DNA from: Microbacterium gallinarum
Lineage (GTDB): Bacteria; Actinomycetota; Actinomycetes; Actinomycetales; Microbacteriaceae
DNA length: 64,000 bases
Assembly (NCBI RefSeq): GCF_014837165.1
Contig: NZ_JACSPM010000002.1
Coordinates: forward strand, 310,001 to 374,000
Reading direction: 5' to 3'
The notes beneath the pieces were generated by a model. The model had not been told where the DNA came from. It saw nothing but the letters and a program-made list of their open reading frames with translations, and ran no database searches. The translations under genes and the position numbers were made by a program. Positions 42,020 through 51,508 of this stretch are shown piece by piece (position 1 is the first letter of the stretch; each line of letters opens with the position of its first letter).

Positions 42020-43147
42020 ATGCAGATCATCGGAGCCGTCCTCGAACGCTCCGGCGCCCCGACGCCCTTCGCACGCTCGCGGCCCTTCACCGTCGGGCCC
42101 CTCGAGCTCGACCCGCCCGGTGCCGGCGAGCTGCTCGTGCGCGTCGAGGCCGCGGGCGTCTGCCACTCCGACCTCAGCGTCGTAGACGGCAACCGCGTGC
42201 GTCCGACGCCTATGCTCCTGGGGCACGAGGCGGCGGGCATCGTCGAAGACGTCGGCGAGGGGATCCGGGATGTCGCGCGCGGCGACCGCGTCGTGATGAC
42301 CTTCCTCCCCCGCTGCGGCGACTGCGACGGCTGCCGCACCGAGGGGCGCCTCCCCTGCACGCCGGGAACGGCGGCCAACAACGCCGGCACGCTCGTAGGC
42401 GGCGGCATCCGTCTGCATCGCACGGGCACCGACGGCGCAGGCCAGGACGTGCACCATCACCTCGGCGTTTCGGCGTTCGCGACCCACGCCGTCGTGAACC
42501 GCACGTCGGTGGTGCAGGTCGACCCCGACGTGCCGGCCGAGATCGCCGCGCTGCTCGGCTGCGCGGTGCTGACCGGCGGCGGCGCCGTGCTCAACGCAGG
42601 ACGCCCGGCGCCCGGCGCGCGCGTCATCGTCGTCGGGCTGGGCGGCGTGGGCATGGCCGCGCTGATGGTCGCGGTGGCACTGGGTCATGAGGTGATCGGC
42701 GTCGATGCCGTCGATGCGAAGCTCGGTCTCGCCCGCGATCTCGGTGCCATCGGCGCGCTGAGTCCGGTCGACGCGGCGGAACGCGGCATCCGGGCCCCCG
42801 TCGTCATCGAGGCGGCGGGCGCCGCACGCGCCTTCGAGACCGCAGTCGCCCTCACCGCCCCGGGCGGCACGACCGTCACGGTCGGCCTCCCCGCCCCCGA
42901 CGCCCGCGCGGGCGTGTCGCCGCTGGTGCTGACGGCCGAGGCCCGCACGATCGTCGGCAGCTACCTCGGGTCGGCGGTGCCGAGCCGGGACATCCCGCGC
43001 TACATCGAGCTGTGGCGCGCCGGCCGTCTGCCGCTCGAGCGGCTCGTGTCGTCGCGCATCCGCCTCGGCGACCTCGACGAGGCGATGGACCGCCTCGCCG
43101 CGGGCGGTGAGCTGCGGCAGCTGATCACGCTCGACCCGCCCTCCTGA
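42020..43147 (+). CDS. Zinc-dependent alcohol dehydrogenase
   Basis: 375 residues, medium-chain dehydrogenase. Catalytic zinc ligands are Cys48 and His69-Glu70; structural zinc ligands are Cys99, Cys102, Cys105 and Cys113. The NAD-binding GLGGVGMAAL follows. It resembles class III-like (formaldehyde/mycothiol or aryl-alcohol) enzymes, but the substrate is not readable. The ATG has GAGGAGG upstream. TATCGT at 41961-41966 may be the -10 and sits inside a small inverted repeat (GCACG / CGTGC, 41953-41968). Confidence 0.9.
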   Translation: MQIIGAVLERSGAPTPFARSRPFTVGPLELDPPGAGELLVRVEAAGVCHSDLSVVDGNRVRPTPMLLGHEAAGIVEDVGEGIRDVARGDRVVMTFLPRCGDCDGCRTEGRLPCTPGTAANNAGTLVGGGIRLHRTGTDGAGQDVHHHLGVSAFATHAVVNRTSVVQVDPDVPAEIAALLGCAVLTGGGAVLNAGRPAPGARVIVVGLGGVGMAALMVAVALGHEVIGVDAVDAKLGLARDLGAIGALSPVDAAERGIRAPVVIEAAGAARAFETAVALTAPGGTTVTVGLPAPDARAGVSPLVLTAEARTIVGSYLGSAVPSRDIPRYIELWRAGRLPLERLVSSRIRLGDLDEAMDRLAAGGELRQLITLDPPS

Positions 43148-43210
43148 TCGCCCGACGCAGAGCGGGTCACGACTCGCGCAGCAGCTCGCATCCTGAGTCG
43201 TTGACGGGCC

Positions 43211-43639
43211 CTACTGCAGGCAGAACTCGTTGCCGTCGGGATCGCGCAGCTGGTAGTACAGCTCCGGCCACGGCCCCCAGTCCTGGTCGACGAGCCGGAC
43301 GACCTCCGCGCCGAGAGCGACGAGGCGATCCTTCTCTGCCTCGAGCTCGTCGCGCGACGGCGAGCGCCCGGGCGTCGCGCTGATGTCGAGATGCAGCCGG
43401 TTGCGGCCCTGCTTCGGGCCGGATGCGTGGTGGAAGAACAGCCGCGGCCCGACGCCGTCGGGGTCTTCGGCGACGCCGCGGGCCGCGAGGTCGGCCTCGG
43501 TCAGACCCGCGTCGAGCAGCTCGCTCTTGAGAGGCTCGCCCCACTCGACCGGCGGATAGCCGAACACTCCCGACCAGAACCGCGCCAGCCGGGGCGGGTC
43601 GTCGGCGTAGAACGTGATGTTCCCGAGCTTCGAGGGCAT
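43211..43639 (-). CDS. VOC (glyoxalase/bleomycin-resistance fold) protein
   Basis: 142 residues with paired beta-alpha-beta-beta-beta modules, starting with GNITFYADDPPRLARFWSGVFGY and ending with YYQLRDPDGNEFCLQ. Proteins of this size and sequence are usually annotated as VOC family or glyoxalase-like, with no known substrate. The ATG has GGAGG upstream. Confidence 0.85.
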   Translation of the reverse strand: MPSKLGNITFYADDPPRLARFWSGVFGYPPVEWGEPLKSELLDAGLTEADLAARGVAEDPDGVGPRLFFHHASGPKQGRNRLHLDISATPGRSPSRDELEAEKDRLVALGAEVVRLVDQDWGPWPELYYQLRDPDGNEFCLQ

Positions 43640-43711
43640 GGCACTCCTCCATCCACGACGTCGTCGTCAGCGGCTATACGGTACGGCCGAGCACCGACAT
43701 CGCAGCGGTCC

Positions 43712-43717
43712 TAGGCT
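43712..43717 (+). promoter_or_regulatory. -10 box of the SUMF1-domain gene, leaderless mini-ORF start
   Basis: TAGGCT is followed after 7 nt by GTG 43725, the first codon of a 15-codon frame. No ribosome site is seen. Confidence 0.5.
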
Positions 43718-43724
43718 CGGGAGC

Positions 43725-43772
43725 GTGAACAGCCCGGGACCCCGCACCCTCCACGCGCCGGCGGCGTCGTGA
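43725..43772 (+). CDS. 15-codon leaderless mini-ORF coupled to the SUMF1-domain gene
   Basis: The GTG at 43725 opens a 15-residue frame (MNSPGPRTLHAPAAS) whose TGA overlaps the next GTG as GTGA (43769-43772). The downstream gene has no ribosome site of its own, so ribosomes finishing this peptide may simply restart. It is probably a translational loader rather than a functional peptide. Confidence 0.45.
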   Translation: MNSPGPRTLHAPAAS

Positions 43773-44515
43773 CCGACCTCGAGCTCGCCCGCATCACCGG
43801 CGGCTCGGTGACCCTGCACGACGCGCGGACCAGGACGCGGCGCACGGTCGAACTTGAGCCCTTCGAGATCGGCGTCTACCCGGTCACGCAGGAACAGCTC
43901 GCCGAGATCGTCGGAGAGGCTGCTGCTCGTCATCCGCGCCGCCCCGCGGTCGACGTGACCTGGCTGCGCGCCATCCGTTTCTGCAACGCCGCGTCGGAGT
44001 GGGAGGGCCTCGACCCGGCGTATTCCTTCGACGGCGAGGACGTCACGTGGCACGTCGACTCCGACGGCTACCGGCTGCCGACAGAGGCGGAGTGGGAGTT
44101 CGCGTGCCGCGCGGGCTCGACGGGCGCCCACTACGGACCGCTCGCCGAGGTCGCCTGGACCAGCGCCGACGGGGTCACCGCCCCTCAGGACGTCGGCGGC
44201 AAGCTGCCCAACCTCAACGGGCTCTTCGACACCCTCGGCAACGTGTGGGAGTGGTGCTGGGACCTACTCGATCCCGCACGCTACGACGCCTACCGGGTGT
44301 TCCGCGGCGGCGGGTTCGCCGACGACGCCTGGAGCGTGCGCGCCTCGACGCGGCGCGGCGGGGCGCCCCGTATGCACCACGACGACGTCGGGATGCGCAT
44401 CGCACGCGGCGGTTTCGATGGACGGGATTCCGCACAGGGCTGGTCCGCGGCGGCCGACGCCGAGCGCGCCGCGATCGACGGCCCGCTGCCGCCTGGCTGG
44501 ACGCCTCGGCGCTGA
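43769..44515 (+). CDS. SUMF1/formylglycine-generating-enzyme-like domain protein
   Basis: 248 residues with the sulfatase-modifying-factor fold: DVTWLRAIRFCNAASEWEGL, YRLPTEAEWEFACRAG and GNVWEWCWDLL. The C-terminal segment FRGGGFADDAWSVRASTRRG lacks the CRxAxR cysteine pair of authentic formylglycine-generating enzymes. Sulfatase activation is therefore unlikely, and no sulfatase is nearby. Similar domains act in other oxidations or in binding; the function is unknown. The GTG start overlaps the mini-ORF stop. Confidence 0.78.
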   Translation: MTDLELARITGGSVTLHDARTRTRRTVELEPFEIGVYPVTQEQLAEIVGEAAARHPRRPAVDVTWLRAIRFCNAASEWEGLDPAYSFDGEDVTWHVDSDGYRLPTEAEWEFACRAGSTGAHYGPLAEVAWTSADGVTAPQDVGGKLPNLNGLFDTLGNVWEWCWDLLDPARYDAYRVFRGGGFADDAWSVRASTRRGGAPRMHHDDVGMRIARGGFDGRDSAQGWSAAADAERAAIDGPLPPGWTPRR

Positions 44516-44587
44516 CCGACCGAGACGGACGCGGTGGGACTGAGTACTATGTGACTTGACATTGAGTTCCACCAAGAGGAGTCCGTC

Positions 44588-45820
44588 GTGACCGAGTTCC
44601 AGCCCCGCCCCGGCCAGAGCACCGCCGGCTACGACGTCACACGGCGCCTCGGCACCGATTACTACCAGGTGTTCGCCGACATCCCCGCCGAGGACCGCGC
44701 GGTGTGGGAGCGCGCGCAGGCCTACGTCGACGAGGTCGGCACCCGCATGCAGGACGCGTGGGATGCCGCGGACTACCCCCTCGACATCGCGATGCGCCTC
44801 GGCGAACTCGATCTCCTCAACGACGGCATCGTGCACCCGGAGCTCACCCGCTTCTCGCCGCTCGCGGCCGGCCTGGTCAACATGGAGGTGTCGCGGGGCG
44901 ACGGCTCGCTCGGCACGGTGATCGCCGTCCAGGGCGGCCTCGCACTGCGCGTACTCGCGCTGTTCGGCAGCCCGGAGCAGCAGGACCGCTGGCTGAAGCC
45001 CGTCGCGCGCGGCCAGGTTCCCGCCTCCTTCGCGCTCACCGAACCCGACCACGGCTCGGACTCCGTGTCGCTCGAGACCGTCGCCCGCCGCGACGGCGAC
45101 GAGTGGGTGATCGACGGCGCGAAGAAGTGGATCGGCAACGGCGCATCCGGCGGCATCACGTTCGTGTGGGCGCGCGTCGACGACCCCGAGGCGCCCGAGC
45201 ACGGCGCCGTCCGCTGCTTCCTCGTCGAGCAGGAGACGGCCGGGTACACCGGCACCGTGATCGGCGGCAAGGCGTCGCTGCGCGGCATCCATCAAGCCCT
45301 GATCACTCTGGATGGGGTTCGCGTCCCCCTCGACGCGGCGCTGCCGGGCACGAGGAGCTTCAAGGATGCCTCGACCGTGCTGTACTCGACGCGTTCGGGC
45401 GTCGCATGGTCGGCTCTCGGGCACGCGACCGCCTGCTACGAGGCGGCGCTGTCGTACGCGCAGCAGCGGGTGCAGTTCGGCAAGCCGCTGGCGAAGTTCC
45501 AGATGGTCCAGGAGCGCCTCGCGCAGATGCTCGAGGAGCTGACCGCGATGCAGCTGTACTGCCGGCACCTCGCCGACCTCGAAGCGTCCGGCGGACTGCG
45601 GCCGACGCAGGCCTCGCTCGCGAAGTACCACAACACGCGCGCGGCGCGGCGGATCGCGGCGACCGCGCGCGACCTGCTCGGCGGCAACGGCATCCTGCTC
45701 GAGAACGGCGTGATGCAGCACATGACCGACATCGAGGCCATCCACACGTACGAGGGCACCGAGAGCGTGCAGGCGCTGCTGATCGGGCGCGACATCACCG
45801 GCATGAGCGCGTTCGCCTAG
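44588..45820 (+). CDS. Acyl-CoA dehydrogenase
   Basis: 410 residues with N-terminal, middle (ASFALTEPDHGSDSVSLET; DGAKKWIGNG) and C-terminal domains. The catalytic base is E389 in IHTYEGTESVQ. The placement of this Glu and the chain length resemble glutaryl-CoA dehydrogenase-like members, but the chain specificity is open. The GTG start has AGAGGAG upstream. TACTAT at 44545-44550 is a possible -10. There is no other fatty-acid gene beside it. Confidence 0.9.
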   Translation: MTEFQPRPGQSTAGYDVTRRLGTDYYQVFADIPAEDRAVWERAQAYVDEVGTRMQDAWDAADYPLDIAMRLGELDLLNDGIVHPELTRFSPLAAGLVNMEVSRGDGSLGTVIAVQGGLALRVLALFGSPEQQDRWLKPVARGQVPASFALTEPDHGSDSVSLETVARRDGDEWVIDGAKKWIGNGASGGITFVWARVDDPEAPEHGAVRCFLVEQETAGYTGTVIGGKASLRGIHQALITLDGVRVPLDAALPGTRSFKDASTVLYSTRSGVAWSALGHATACYEAALSYAQQRVQFGKPLAKFQMVQERLAQMLEELTAMQLYCRHLADLEASGGLRPTQASLAKYHNTRAARRIAATARDLLGGNGILLENGVMQHMTDIEAIHTYEGTESVQALLIGRDITGMSAFA

Positions 45821-45882
45821 CAAACACCGCCTCCCCCGGCAAGGCGCCCGAGCGGCGCGGCAGTCGCCCCTAGCCTCGGCCC

Positions 45883-47037
45883 ATGGGCTTCTTCCGCAGC
45901 ACCCCGCAGACCGTGCGCCTGGAATCACAGGACGCCGAGCTGAGGGCGACGCGCGCGCCGTGGAGCCTCTGGGCCGACGGGTTCGGCAAGCTCGCGATCC
46001 GCGCATTGCAGATCATCCTCGTCGTGGCGGTGGCCGCGGGGGTCGTCTTCGTGATCCAGTCGCTCACGCTCGTCACGATCCCGCTGGTGATCGCGCTCAT
46101 CCTCGCGTGCGCGTTCAACCCGGTGATGAGCTGGATGCGGCGGCGCGGTCTCCCGTCGATTCTGGCCACCCTCCTCACGCTGCTCGCGATCGTCGTCATC
46201 CTCGGGCTCCTCGGCTGGCTCATCGTGTGGGCGGTGCGCGACCAGTGGGACGAGCTGTACACGCAGGCGCAAGCCGGCTTCGACGACCTGCTCGCATGGC
46301 TCCAGACCCTGCCGTTCGACTTCCTGCAGCCCGAGCAGCTCGACGAGTGGGTCGCGACGCTCACCGACTTCGTCACCAGCGCGCAGTTCGGCTCGGGCGC
46401 GCTCGCGGGCGTCGGCGCGGTCGCCAACTTCGTCACCGGCTTCGTGCTGATGGTCACGATCCTGTTCTTCTTCCTGAAGGACGGCCCGCAGATGTGGGAG
46501 TTCCTGCTGCGCCCGTTCCGCGGCGAGAACTACGTGCGCGCGCGCCGCATCGGCGACAAGACCACCACGGTCCTCGGCTCGTACGTGCGCGGCACCGCGA
46601 CGGTCGCGGCGGTCGATGCGATCGGCATCCTGATCGGCCTCCTGATCCTTCAGGTGCCGCTCGCCGTACCGCTCGCGGTGCTCGTGTTCCTCCTCGCGTT
46701 CATCCCGATCGTCGGCGCGACGGTGGCCGGCATCCTGGCCGCGCTCGTCGCGCTCGTCGCCAACGGCTGGGTCAATGCGCTCTTCGTCGTCGGCGTGGTG
46801 GTGCTGGTCAACCAGCTCGAGGGGAACTTCCTGCAGCCGTTCCTCATGGGCCGGTCGATGAAGCTGCACGCGTTCGTCATCCTCGTGGCGTTGACCGTCG
46901 GCGCGGTGCTCGGGGGCATCGTCGGCGCGGTCCTCGCGGTGCCGATCGCCGCGGCGGCGTGGGGCGTCATCCAGGTCTGGGACGGACCCGGCCTCCCGGC
47001 CCGCTGGGCACGGCCGAAGCATCCGATCGAGGCCTGA
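45883..47037 (+). CDS. AI-2E family membrane transporter
   Basis: 384 residues with about seven to eight membrane helices. The long central amphipathic stretch (~110-165) and the C-terminal block FIPIVGATVAGILAALVAL plus QLEGNFLQPFLMGR are characteristic of the family, which includes Na+/H+ antiporters and putative autoinducer exporters. TAGCCT (45871-45876) ends 6 nt before the ATG: leaderless. Confidence 0.9.
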   Translation: MGFFRSTPQTVRLESQDAELRATRAPWSLWADGFGKLAIRALQIILVVAVAAGVVFVIQSLTLVTIPLVIALILACAFNPVMSWMRRRGLPSILATLLTLLAIVVILGLLGWLIVWAVRDQWDELYTQAQAGFDDLLAWLQTLPFDFLQPEQLDEWVATLTDFVTSAQFGSGALAGVGAVANFVTGFVLMVTILFFFLKDGPQMWEFLLRPFRGENYVRARRIGDKTTTVLGSYVRGTATVAAVDAIGILIGLLILQVPLAVPLAVLVFLLAFIPIVGATVAGILAALVALVANGWVNALFVVGVVVLVNQLEGNFLQPFLMGRSMKLHAFVILVALTVGAVLGGIVGAVLAVPIAAAAWGVIQVWDGPGLPARWARPKHPIEA

Positions 47038-47148
47038 TCCGGACGCCCCGCGCCGCGAAGATAGGGCATCCGCCCGATTGGCGACCCACCCCTTAGGGAG
47101 CACAGTCGAACCTGCACCCACCCGCCACCACGGCGAACAGGAGACGAC

Positions 47149-47430
47149 ATGGATGCTTCGACCTTCACCGCCTACCGCCTCGAGCAGCTGCGCGCCGCCG
47201 ACCTCGACCGCGAGCACGCGCTGCTCGTCTCGCACCGCGAGCACGGCGGCGTGACCGCCACGCGCCGCAGCCGACGCCGTCTCTGGCCGTTCCGTCGCCG
47301 GTCGGTCGCCGTCACGCCGGGTGTCGCCGCGCCGCTGGCCGTCACCCCGGGTGCCGCCGCGCGGGCCGCGCGCGCCGGAGCGCCGGCGTGCGATCCCGCT
47401 TCGCTCGCCCTGGCGGGGCCGTCGTCGTGA
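47149..47430 (+). CDS. Hypothetical small protein
   Basis: 93 residues with GGAGAC upstream. The N-terminal half is charged and helical (LEQLRAADLDREHALLVSHRE), the middle is a basic RRSRRRLWPFRRRS patch, and the C-terminus is Ala/Pro-rich. It has no membrane segment. It sits 40 nt before a large LuxR-type regulator on the same strand and may be co-transcribed. I do not recognise the family. Codon bias and start signal make it a probable real gene. Confidence 0.55.
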   Translation: MDASTFTAYRLEQLRAADLDREHALLVSHREHGGVTATRRSRRRLWPFRRRSVAVTPGVAAPLAVTPGAAARAARAGAPACDPASLALAGPSS

Positions 47431-47470
47431 CCGGCGCCCCCTCCTCCGCACCCGCAGGAGGTGCGAGCAT

Positions 47471-50365
47471 ATGAGCATGGCCGCACTCGCCTCGAGCCCG
47501 CGCATGATCGGACGGCGGGCCGAGCTCGACACCCTCCTCGACGCGTTCGACGAGGGGCGCACCGGGCACCCCCGCACCGTGATCGTGCGCGGCGAGGCGG
47601 GCATCGGCAAGACGCGGCTCGTACAGGAGTTCCTCACGGCGGCCGCGCTCCGCCGCGACGGCGACGCGCCGCTCGTTGTCGCGATCGGCCAATGCGTCGA
47701 CCTCGGTCCGATCGGTGCCCCGTTCGGCCCGATCCGGCGCGTGCTGCGCGACCTGCACACCGCCGTGGGCACCGAGGCGCTGCGTGCCGCGGCCGGATCT
47801 CCCGCGGTGATCGCGACGCTCGCCGCACTCGTGCCCGGCATCGCCGACGACGCGGTGGGCGGCGACCAGCGGCCGGGCGAGTTCGCCGAAGCCATCGAAG
47901 TGCTGCTGGAATCCCTGTCCGCCGATCGGCACGTGGTCGTCGTGATCGAGGATCTGCAGTGGGCGGATGCTGCGACCCTGGCACTGCTCAAGACGCTGGC
48001 CAGCACCCTCCGCGGCCGGCACCTGACGATCGCGGCGACCTATCGATCCGATGACATCGACCGCTTCCATCCGCTGCGGCCCGTGCTCGCCGAGCTCGAT
48101 CGCACACGCGCGATCATCCGCATCGAGATCGGCCGGCTGAGCCCCGACGAGGTCGCCGAGCAGGTCGCCCAGCTCGCCGCCGACGCGCGCGACGTAGAGG
48201 CGCTCGCGGAGCGCAGCGGCGGCATCCCGTTCCTCGTCGAGGAGCTCGTCGACCTCGGCGACCGCGGACTGCCCGACACACTGCGCGAACTCGTCCTCGC
48301 ACGCTACTCGCGCCTGAGCGACGAGGGCCAGGAGACCGTGCGCGCCATGGCCGCGGGCGGGATGCACACCGACCACGACGTGCTGGTCGCGGTGTCGGCG
48401 CTCGACGACCACGCGCTCGACCTCGCCGTGCGCGAGGCGATCGACGCGCGGGTCGTGCTCGCGGACGGCGCCGGGTACGCGTTCCGGCACGCCCTGACGC
48501 AGGAGGCCGTGCACGCCGAGATGCTGCCCAGCGAGCGCGTGCGCGTGCACCGCCGCTACGCCGAGTTCCTCGCATCCGACCGCCGGGACTCCCCCGACGC
48601 GATCTCGGCGATCGCCGAGCACTGGCTGGCTGCGCGCGATCTCACGGCCGCCTTCGACGCGACCGTCGCGGCGCTCGCCCACTCGCAGACCGGCTTCTCG
48701 CCCGCGACCTCCGCGAAGCTGGCTGAGCGTCTCACCGAGCTGTGGGATCAGGTTCCGGATGCCGCGACCCGCGCCGGCACGACGCTGCCGCAGCTGCATC
48801 TCGAAGCCGCGCAGGCGTGGCACGATCTGGGCGACACCGAGCGCGCCCTGCGGTCGGCGAACGAGGGTCTGGCGGTGTGCCCCGACGATCCGCTCACCCG
48901 GGCCGGACTGCTGCGCCAGCGGTTCGTCGAGGTGTACAACACCGAGCATCGCAACCGGCGCGACGACCTCCTCGCGGCGATCGCTCTGCTCGAGGAGTCG
49001 GAGGACCCTCGCGCCCGCGTACTGCTGTCGCGCATCCTGTCGAACCTCGCCATCGGCGAGCACGGCGAGGAGGCCGCCGAGCACGCGGCCCGCGCGATCG
49101 GCATCGCCGAGGAGGCCGGCGATGCGGCCGCACTGGCGGTCGCCCTGACCATCGAGTCGTGGCGCATCGCCGACGATGACGACGATCCGCCGCGCGCGCT
49201 CGAACCGATCGAGCGGGCAGCGGCGCTCACGCTCGACCCCGCGCTGCGCGCGTACGTCGCCGTCGCCCACGTCGATCTGCTGCAGCGGCTCGGCCGCTAC
49301 GACGAGGCAGTGCGGCTCGGACAGCTGCACCACGCCGACGCGGTGCGCGCCGGCATCGAGCGCGGCTCGGGCACGTCGATCGCCTTCTCGCTCGCGCGCG
49401 CCCTCTTCTCCGTCGGCCGCCCGGACGAAGGGCTCACCTTCGCCCGGCGCGCGCACCGGCTGTCGGAGCGCGGCTCGCGGGGGTCGGTGCTGCGCCTCAT
49501 CGCCATGCACTACGCGTGGAACGACGAGGCCGGCGTCCGCACGGCGCTCATCGCCTCGGAACGGGCGACGATCGAGGAATCGGTGCGCGCCAACCCCGAG
49601 AAGCACGGATCGTGGGCGATCGACCGCGCCGACGCTTCGCTGACGCGTCCCGGAGGCGGTGTGCCACGGCTCCCGGGCGACGACGAGCTGCTCGATGACG
49701 TGCTCACGGTGGCGCAGCAGGCCTCGTCTCCGCAGATCGGTCGATATGCGGCGCTGACAGCCTCGATGATGCTGGCGTCGAGCGACGGCGGCTCTGCCGA
49801 CGATGAACGCCGCACCCGGCTGCGGGCGGTGACCGACACCTGGCCGCAGCGCGGGGCGGCGCCGGCTTTCGCCGCGTTCGTCCGAGCGATGGTGACCATG
49901 TCGTCCGGCGCCCCGGCTGCGGAGCGCATCGCCGCCTGGCGTGCCCTCGACTCCGACCTGCTCCCGATCTGGCACCGGCACATCGCGAGCCTCGGCCTCG
50001 CCGATGCGCTGATCGACAGCGGCGGCCGGGACGAGGCCGCGGCCATCCTCGAGCGCGTGCGGGACGAGGCATCCGTCCACGGCACTGCCCGCGTCGCGCG
50101 CTGGGCGGCCGACCTGGCGGAGCAGGCCGGGCTCTGGGCGGGCTCGGCGGGCTCGGCGATCGGCGACTCGACGATCGCGGCGCTCACGCCCCGCGAACGA
50201 CAGGTCCTCGAGCTGGTCGCCGAGGGGCTGACGAACCCTCAGATCGGGCGCCGGCTCTACATCAGCCCGAAGACGGCGTCGGTGCACGTGTCGGCGATCC
50301 TCGCGAAGATCGGGGCGTCGAACCGCGCGGAGGCCGCGGCGCTGTTCGCGGCATCCGGCATCTGA
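47471..50365 (+). CDS. Large LuxR-family regulator with AAA ATPase domain (LAL type)
   Basis: 964 residues, typical of LAL regulators. Walker A is GEAGIGKTRL (Lys48) near the N-terminus, with Walker B-like VVVIEDLQWAD (~158) and a long TPR-like helical middle. The C-terminal LuxR helix-turn-helix is LTPRERQVLELVAEGLTNPQIGRRLYISPKTASVHVSAIL (~903-942), here given for orientation in parts: LTPRERQVLELV, then NPQIGRRLYISPKT. The ATG at 47471 has AGGAGG upstream. Such proteins bind maltotriose-like or other ligands; the regulon is unknown. Confidence 0.92.
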   Translation: MSMAALASSPRMIGRRAELDTLLDAFDEGRTGHPRTVIVRGEAGIGKTRLVQEFLTAAALRRDGDAPLVVAIGQCVDLGPIGAPFGPIRRVLRDLHTAVGTEALRAAAGSPAVIATLAALVPGIADDAVGGDQRPGEFAEAIEVLLESLSADRHVVVVIEDLQWADAATLALLKTLASTLRGRHLTIAATYRSDDIDRFHPLRPVLAELDRTRAIIRIEIGRLSPDEVAEQVAQLAADARDVEALAERSGGIPFLVEELVDLGDRGLPDTLRELVLARYSRLSDEGQETVRAMAAGGMHTDHDVLVAVSALDDHALDLAVREAIDARVVLADGAGYAFRHALTQEAVHAEMLPSERVRVHRRYAEFLASDRRDSPDAISAIAEHWLAARDLTAAFDATVAALAHSQTGFSPATSAKLAERLTELWDQVPDAATRAGTTLPQLHLEAAQAWHDLGDTERALRSANEGLAVCPDDPLTRAGLLRQRFVEVYNTEHRNRRDDLLAAIALLEESEDPRARVLLSRILSNLAIGEHGEEAAEHAARAIGIAEEAGDAAALAVALTIESWRIADDDDDPPRALEPIERAAALTLDPALRAYVAVAHVDLLQRLGRYDEAVRLGQLHHADAVRAGIERGSGTSIAFSLARALFSVGRPDEGLTFARRAHRLSERGSRGSVLRLIAMHYAWNDEAGVRTALIASERATIEESVRANPEKHGSWAIDRADASLTRPGGGVPRLPGDDELLDDVLTVAQQASSPQIGRYAALTASMMLASSDGGSADDERRTRLRAVTDTWPQRGAAPAFAAFVRAMVTMSSGAPAAERIAAWRALDSDLLPIWHRHIASLGLADALIDSGGRDEAAAILERVRDEASVHGTARVARWAADLAEQAGLWAGSAGSAIGDSTIAALTPRERQVLELVAEGLTNPQIGRRLYISPKTASVHVSAILAKIGASNRAEAAALFAASGI

Positions 50366-50404
50366 GCCTGTCTCACGTCCGACCCGCACGGCAGGATGGG
50401 CTCC

Positions 50405-51451
50405 ATGCCGTACGACATCCCCGCGCCGATGCTCGCGAAGTCCGTGCCCTCCGTGCCCGACCCGGCCAAGACCCCGGGCGGACTGAGCTTCGAACCGAAG
50501 TGGGACGGCTTCCGTGCGCTGGTGTCGTGGGACGGCGAGAACGTCGAGATCGGCTCGCGCGGGGCGAAACCGCTGACCCGCTACTTCCCCGAGCTCGTCG
50601 AGGCCTTCGCGCGCCTCTTGCCCGAGCCGTGCCTCGTGGACGGCGAGATTGTCGTGCCCAAGGGCGAGCCCGGAGCGCAGCGGCTCGACTGGGAGTCGCT
50701 GACCCAGCGCATTCACCCCGCGGCCTCCCGGGTAAACATGCTCGCCGAGACGACGCCGGCGATGTTCATCGCGTTCGACCTGCTCGCGCGCGGCGATCGC
50801 GATCTCCAGCCCGAGCCGTTCGAGGTGCGGCGTGCCGAGCTCGTCGACCTGCTCGGTGGTGTGCCGCACCCCGTGCACGTGACCCGCACGACCGACGATC
50901 CCGCTGTCGCGGAGCGCTGGCTGGCGGAGTTCGAGGGTGCCGGGCTCGACGGGGTCGTCGCCAAGCCGCTCGGCGAGCCGTACGCGCCCAACAAGCGCAC
51001 GATGTTCAAGATCAAGCACGCGCGCACCGCCGACGTCGTGGCACTGGGGTACCGCATCCACAAGTCGGGCGTCGGCGTGGGTTCGCTGCTGGTCGGACTG
51101 TACAGCGACGACGGCACGCTCTACCCCGTCGGCGGCGTGGCCGCCTGGAGCAACGCCCGCCGACTCGAGCTCATCGACGAGCTCGCGCCGCTCGTCGAGC
51201 GCGATGAGAGCGGAGCCGCCCTCAAGGGCGAGGGCGAGAAGTCGCGGTTCTCCGCGCCCGATCGCGACTCGTCGTTCGTACACCTGCGTCCCGAGCGCGT
51301 GCTCGAGGTGCGCTACGACCAGCTCGAGGGCTGGCGCTTCCGTCACACCGTGCAGTTCGAGCGCTGGCGACCCGACCGTGATCCCGAATCGTGCACGTAC
51401 GACCAGCTGGAGTCCGTCTCGGCGTACGACCTCGGCGACGTCCTCGACTGA
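50405..51451 (+). CDS. ATP-dependent DNA ligase (LigC/LigD-ligase type)
   Basis: 348 residues. The adenylation motif is EPKWDGFR with nucleophile Lys32; motif III lies in MFIAFDLLA, motif IV in LDGVVAKP and motif V in MFKIKHARTAD. A C-terminal OB domain follows. The size fits stand-alone LigC. CAGGAT (50392-50397) ends 7 nt before this ATG, which I prefer to an in-frame ATG at 50396 inside that box. It converges on a LigD-type polymerase gene. Confidence 0.92.
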   Translation: MPYDIPAPMLAKSVPSVPDPAKTPGGLSFEPKWDGFRALVSWDGENVEIGSRGAKPLTRYFPELVEAFARLLPEPCLVDGEIVVPKGEPGAQRLDWESLTQRIHPAASRVNMLAETTPAMFIAFDLLARGDRDLQPEPFEVRRAELVDLLGGVPHPVHVTRTTDDPAVAERWLAEFEGAGLDGVVAKPLGEPYAPNKRTMFKIKHARTADVVALGYRIHKSGVGVGSLLVGLYSDDGTLYPVGGVAAWSNARRLELIDELAPLVERDESGAALKGEGEKSRFSAPDRDSSFVHLRPERVLEVRYDQLEGWRFRHTVQFERWRPDRDPESCTYDQLESVSAYDLGDVLD

Positions 51452-51508
51452 CCCGCGCGTAACGAGCGAGGCGAGACGAAACGCCCCGACCCGCGAAGAA
51501 GCTCCGCG

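Noticed and set aside
43769..44515. Authentic formylglycine-generating enzyme
   Set aside because: The C-terminal cysteine pair is missing and no sulfatase gene is nearby.
47342..51346. A very long minus-strand open frame opposite the LuxR regulator and ligase
   Set aside because: It is arginine/glycine-rich, without motifs, start signal or family, and antisense to well-supported genes.
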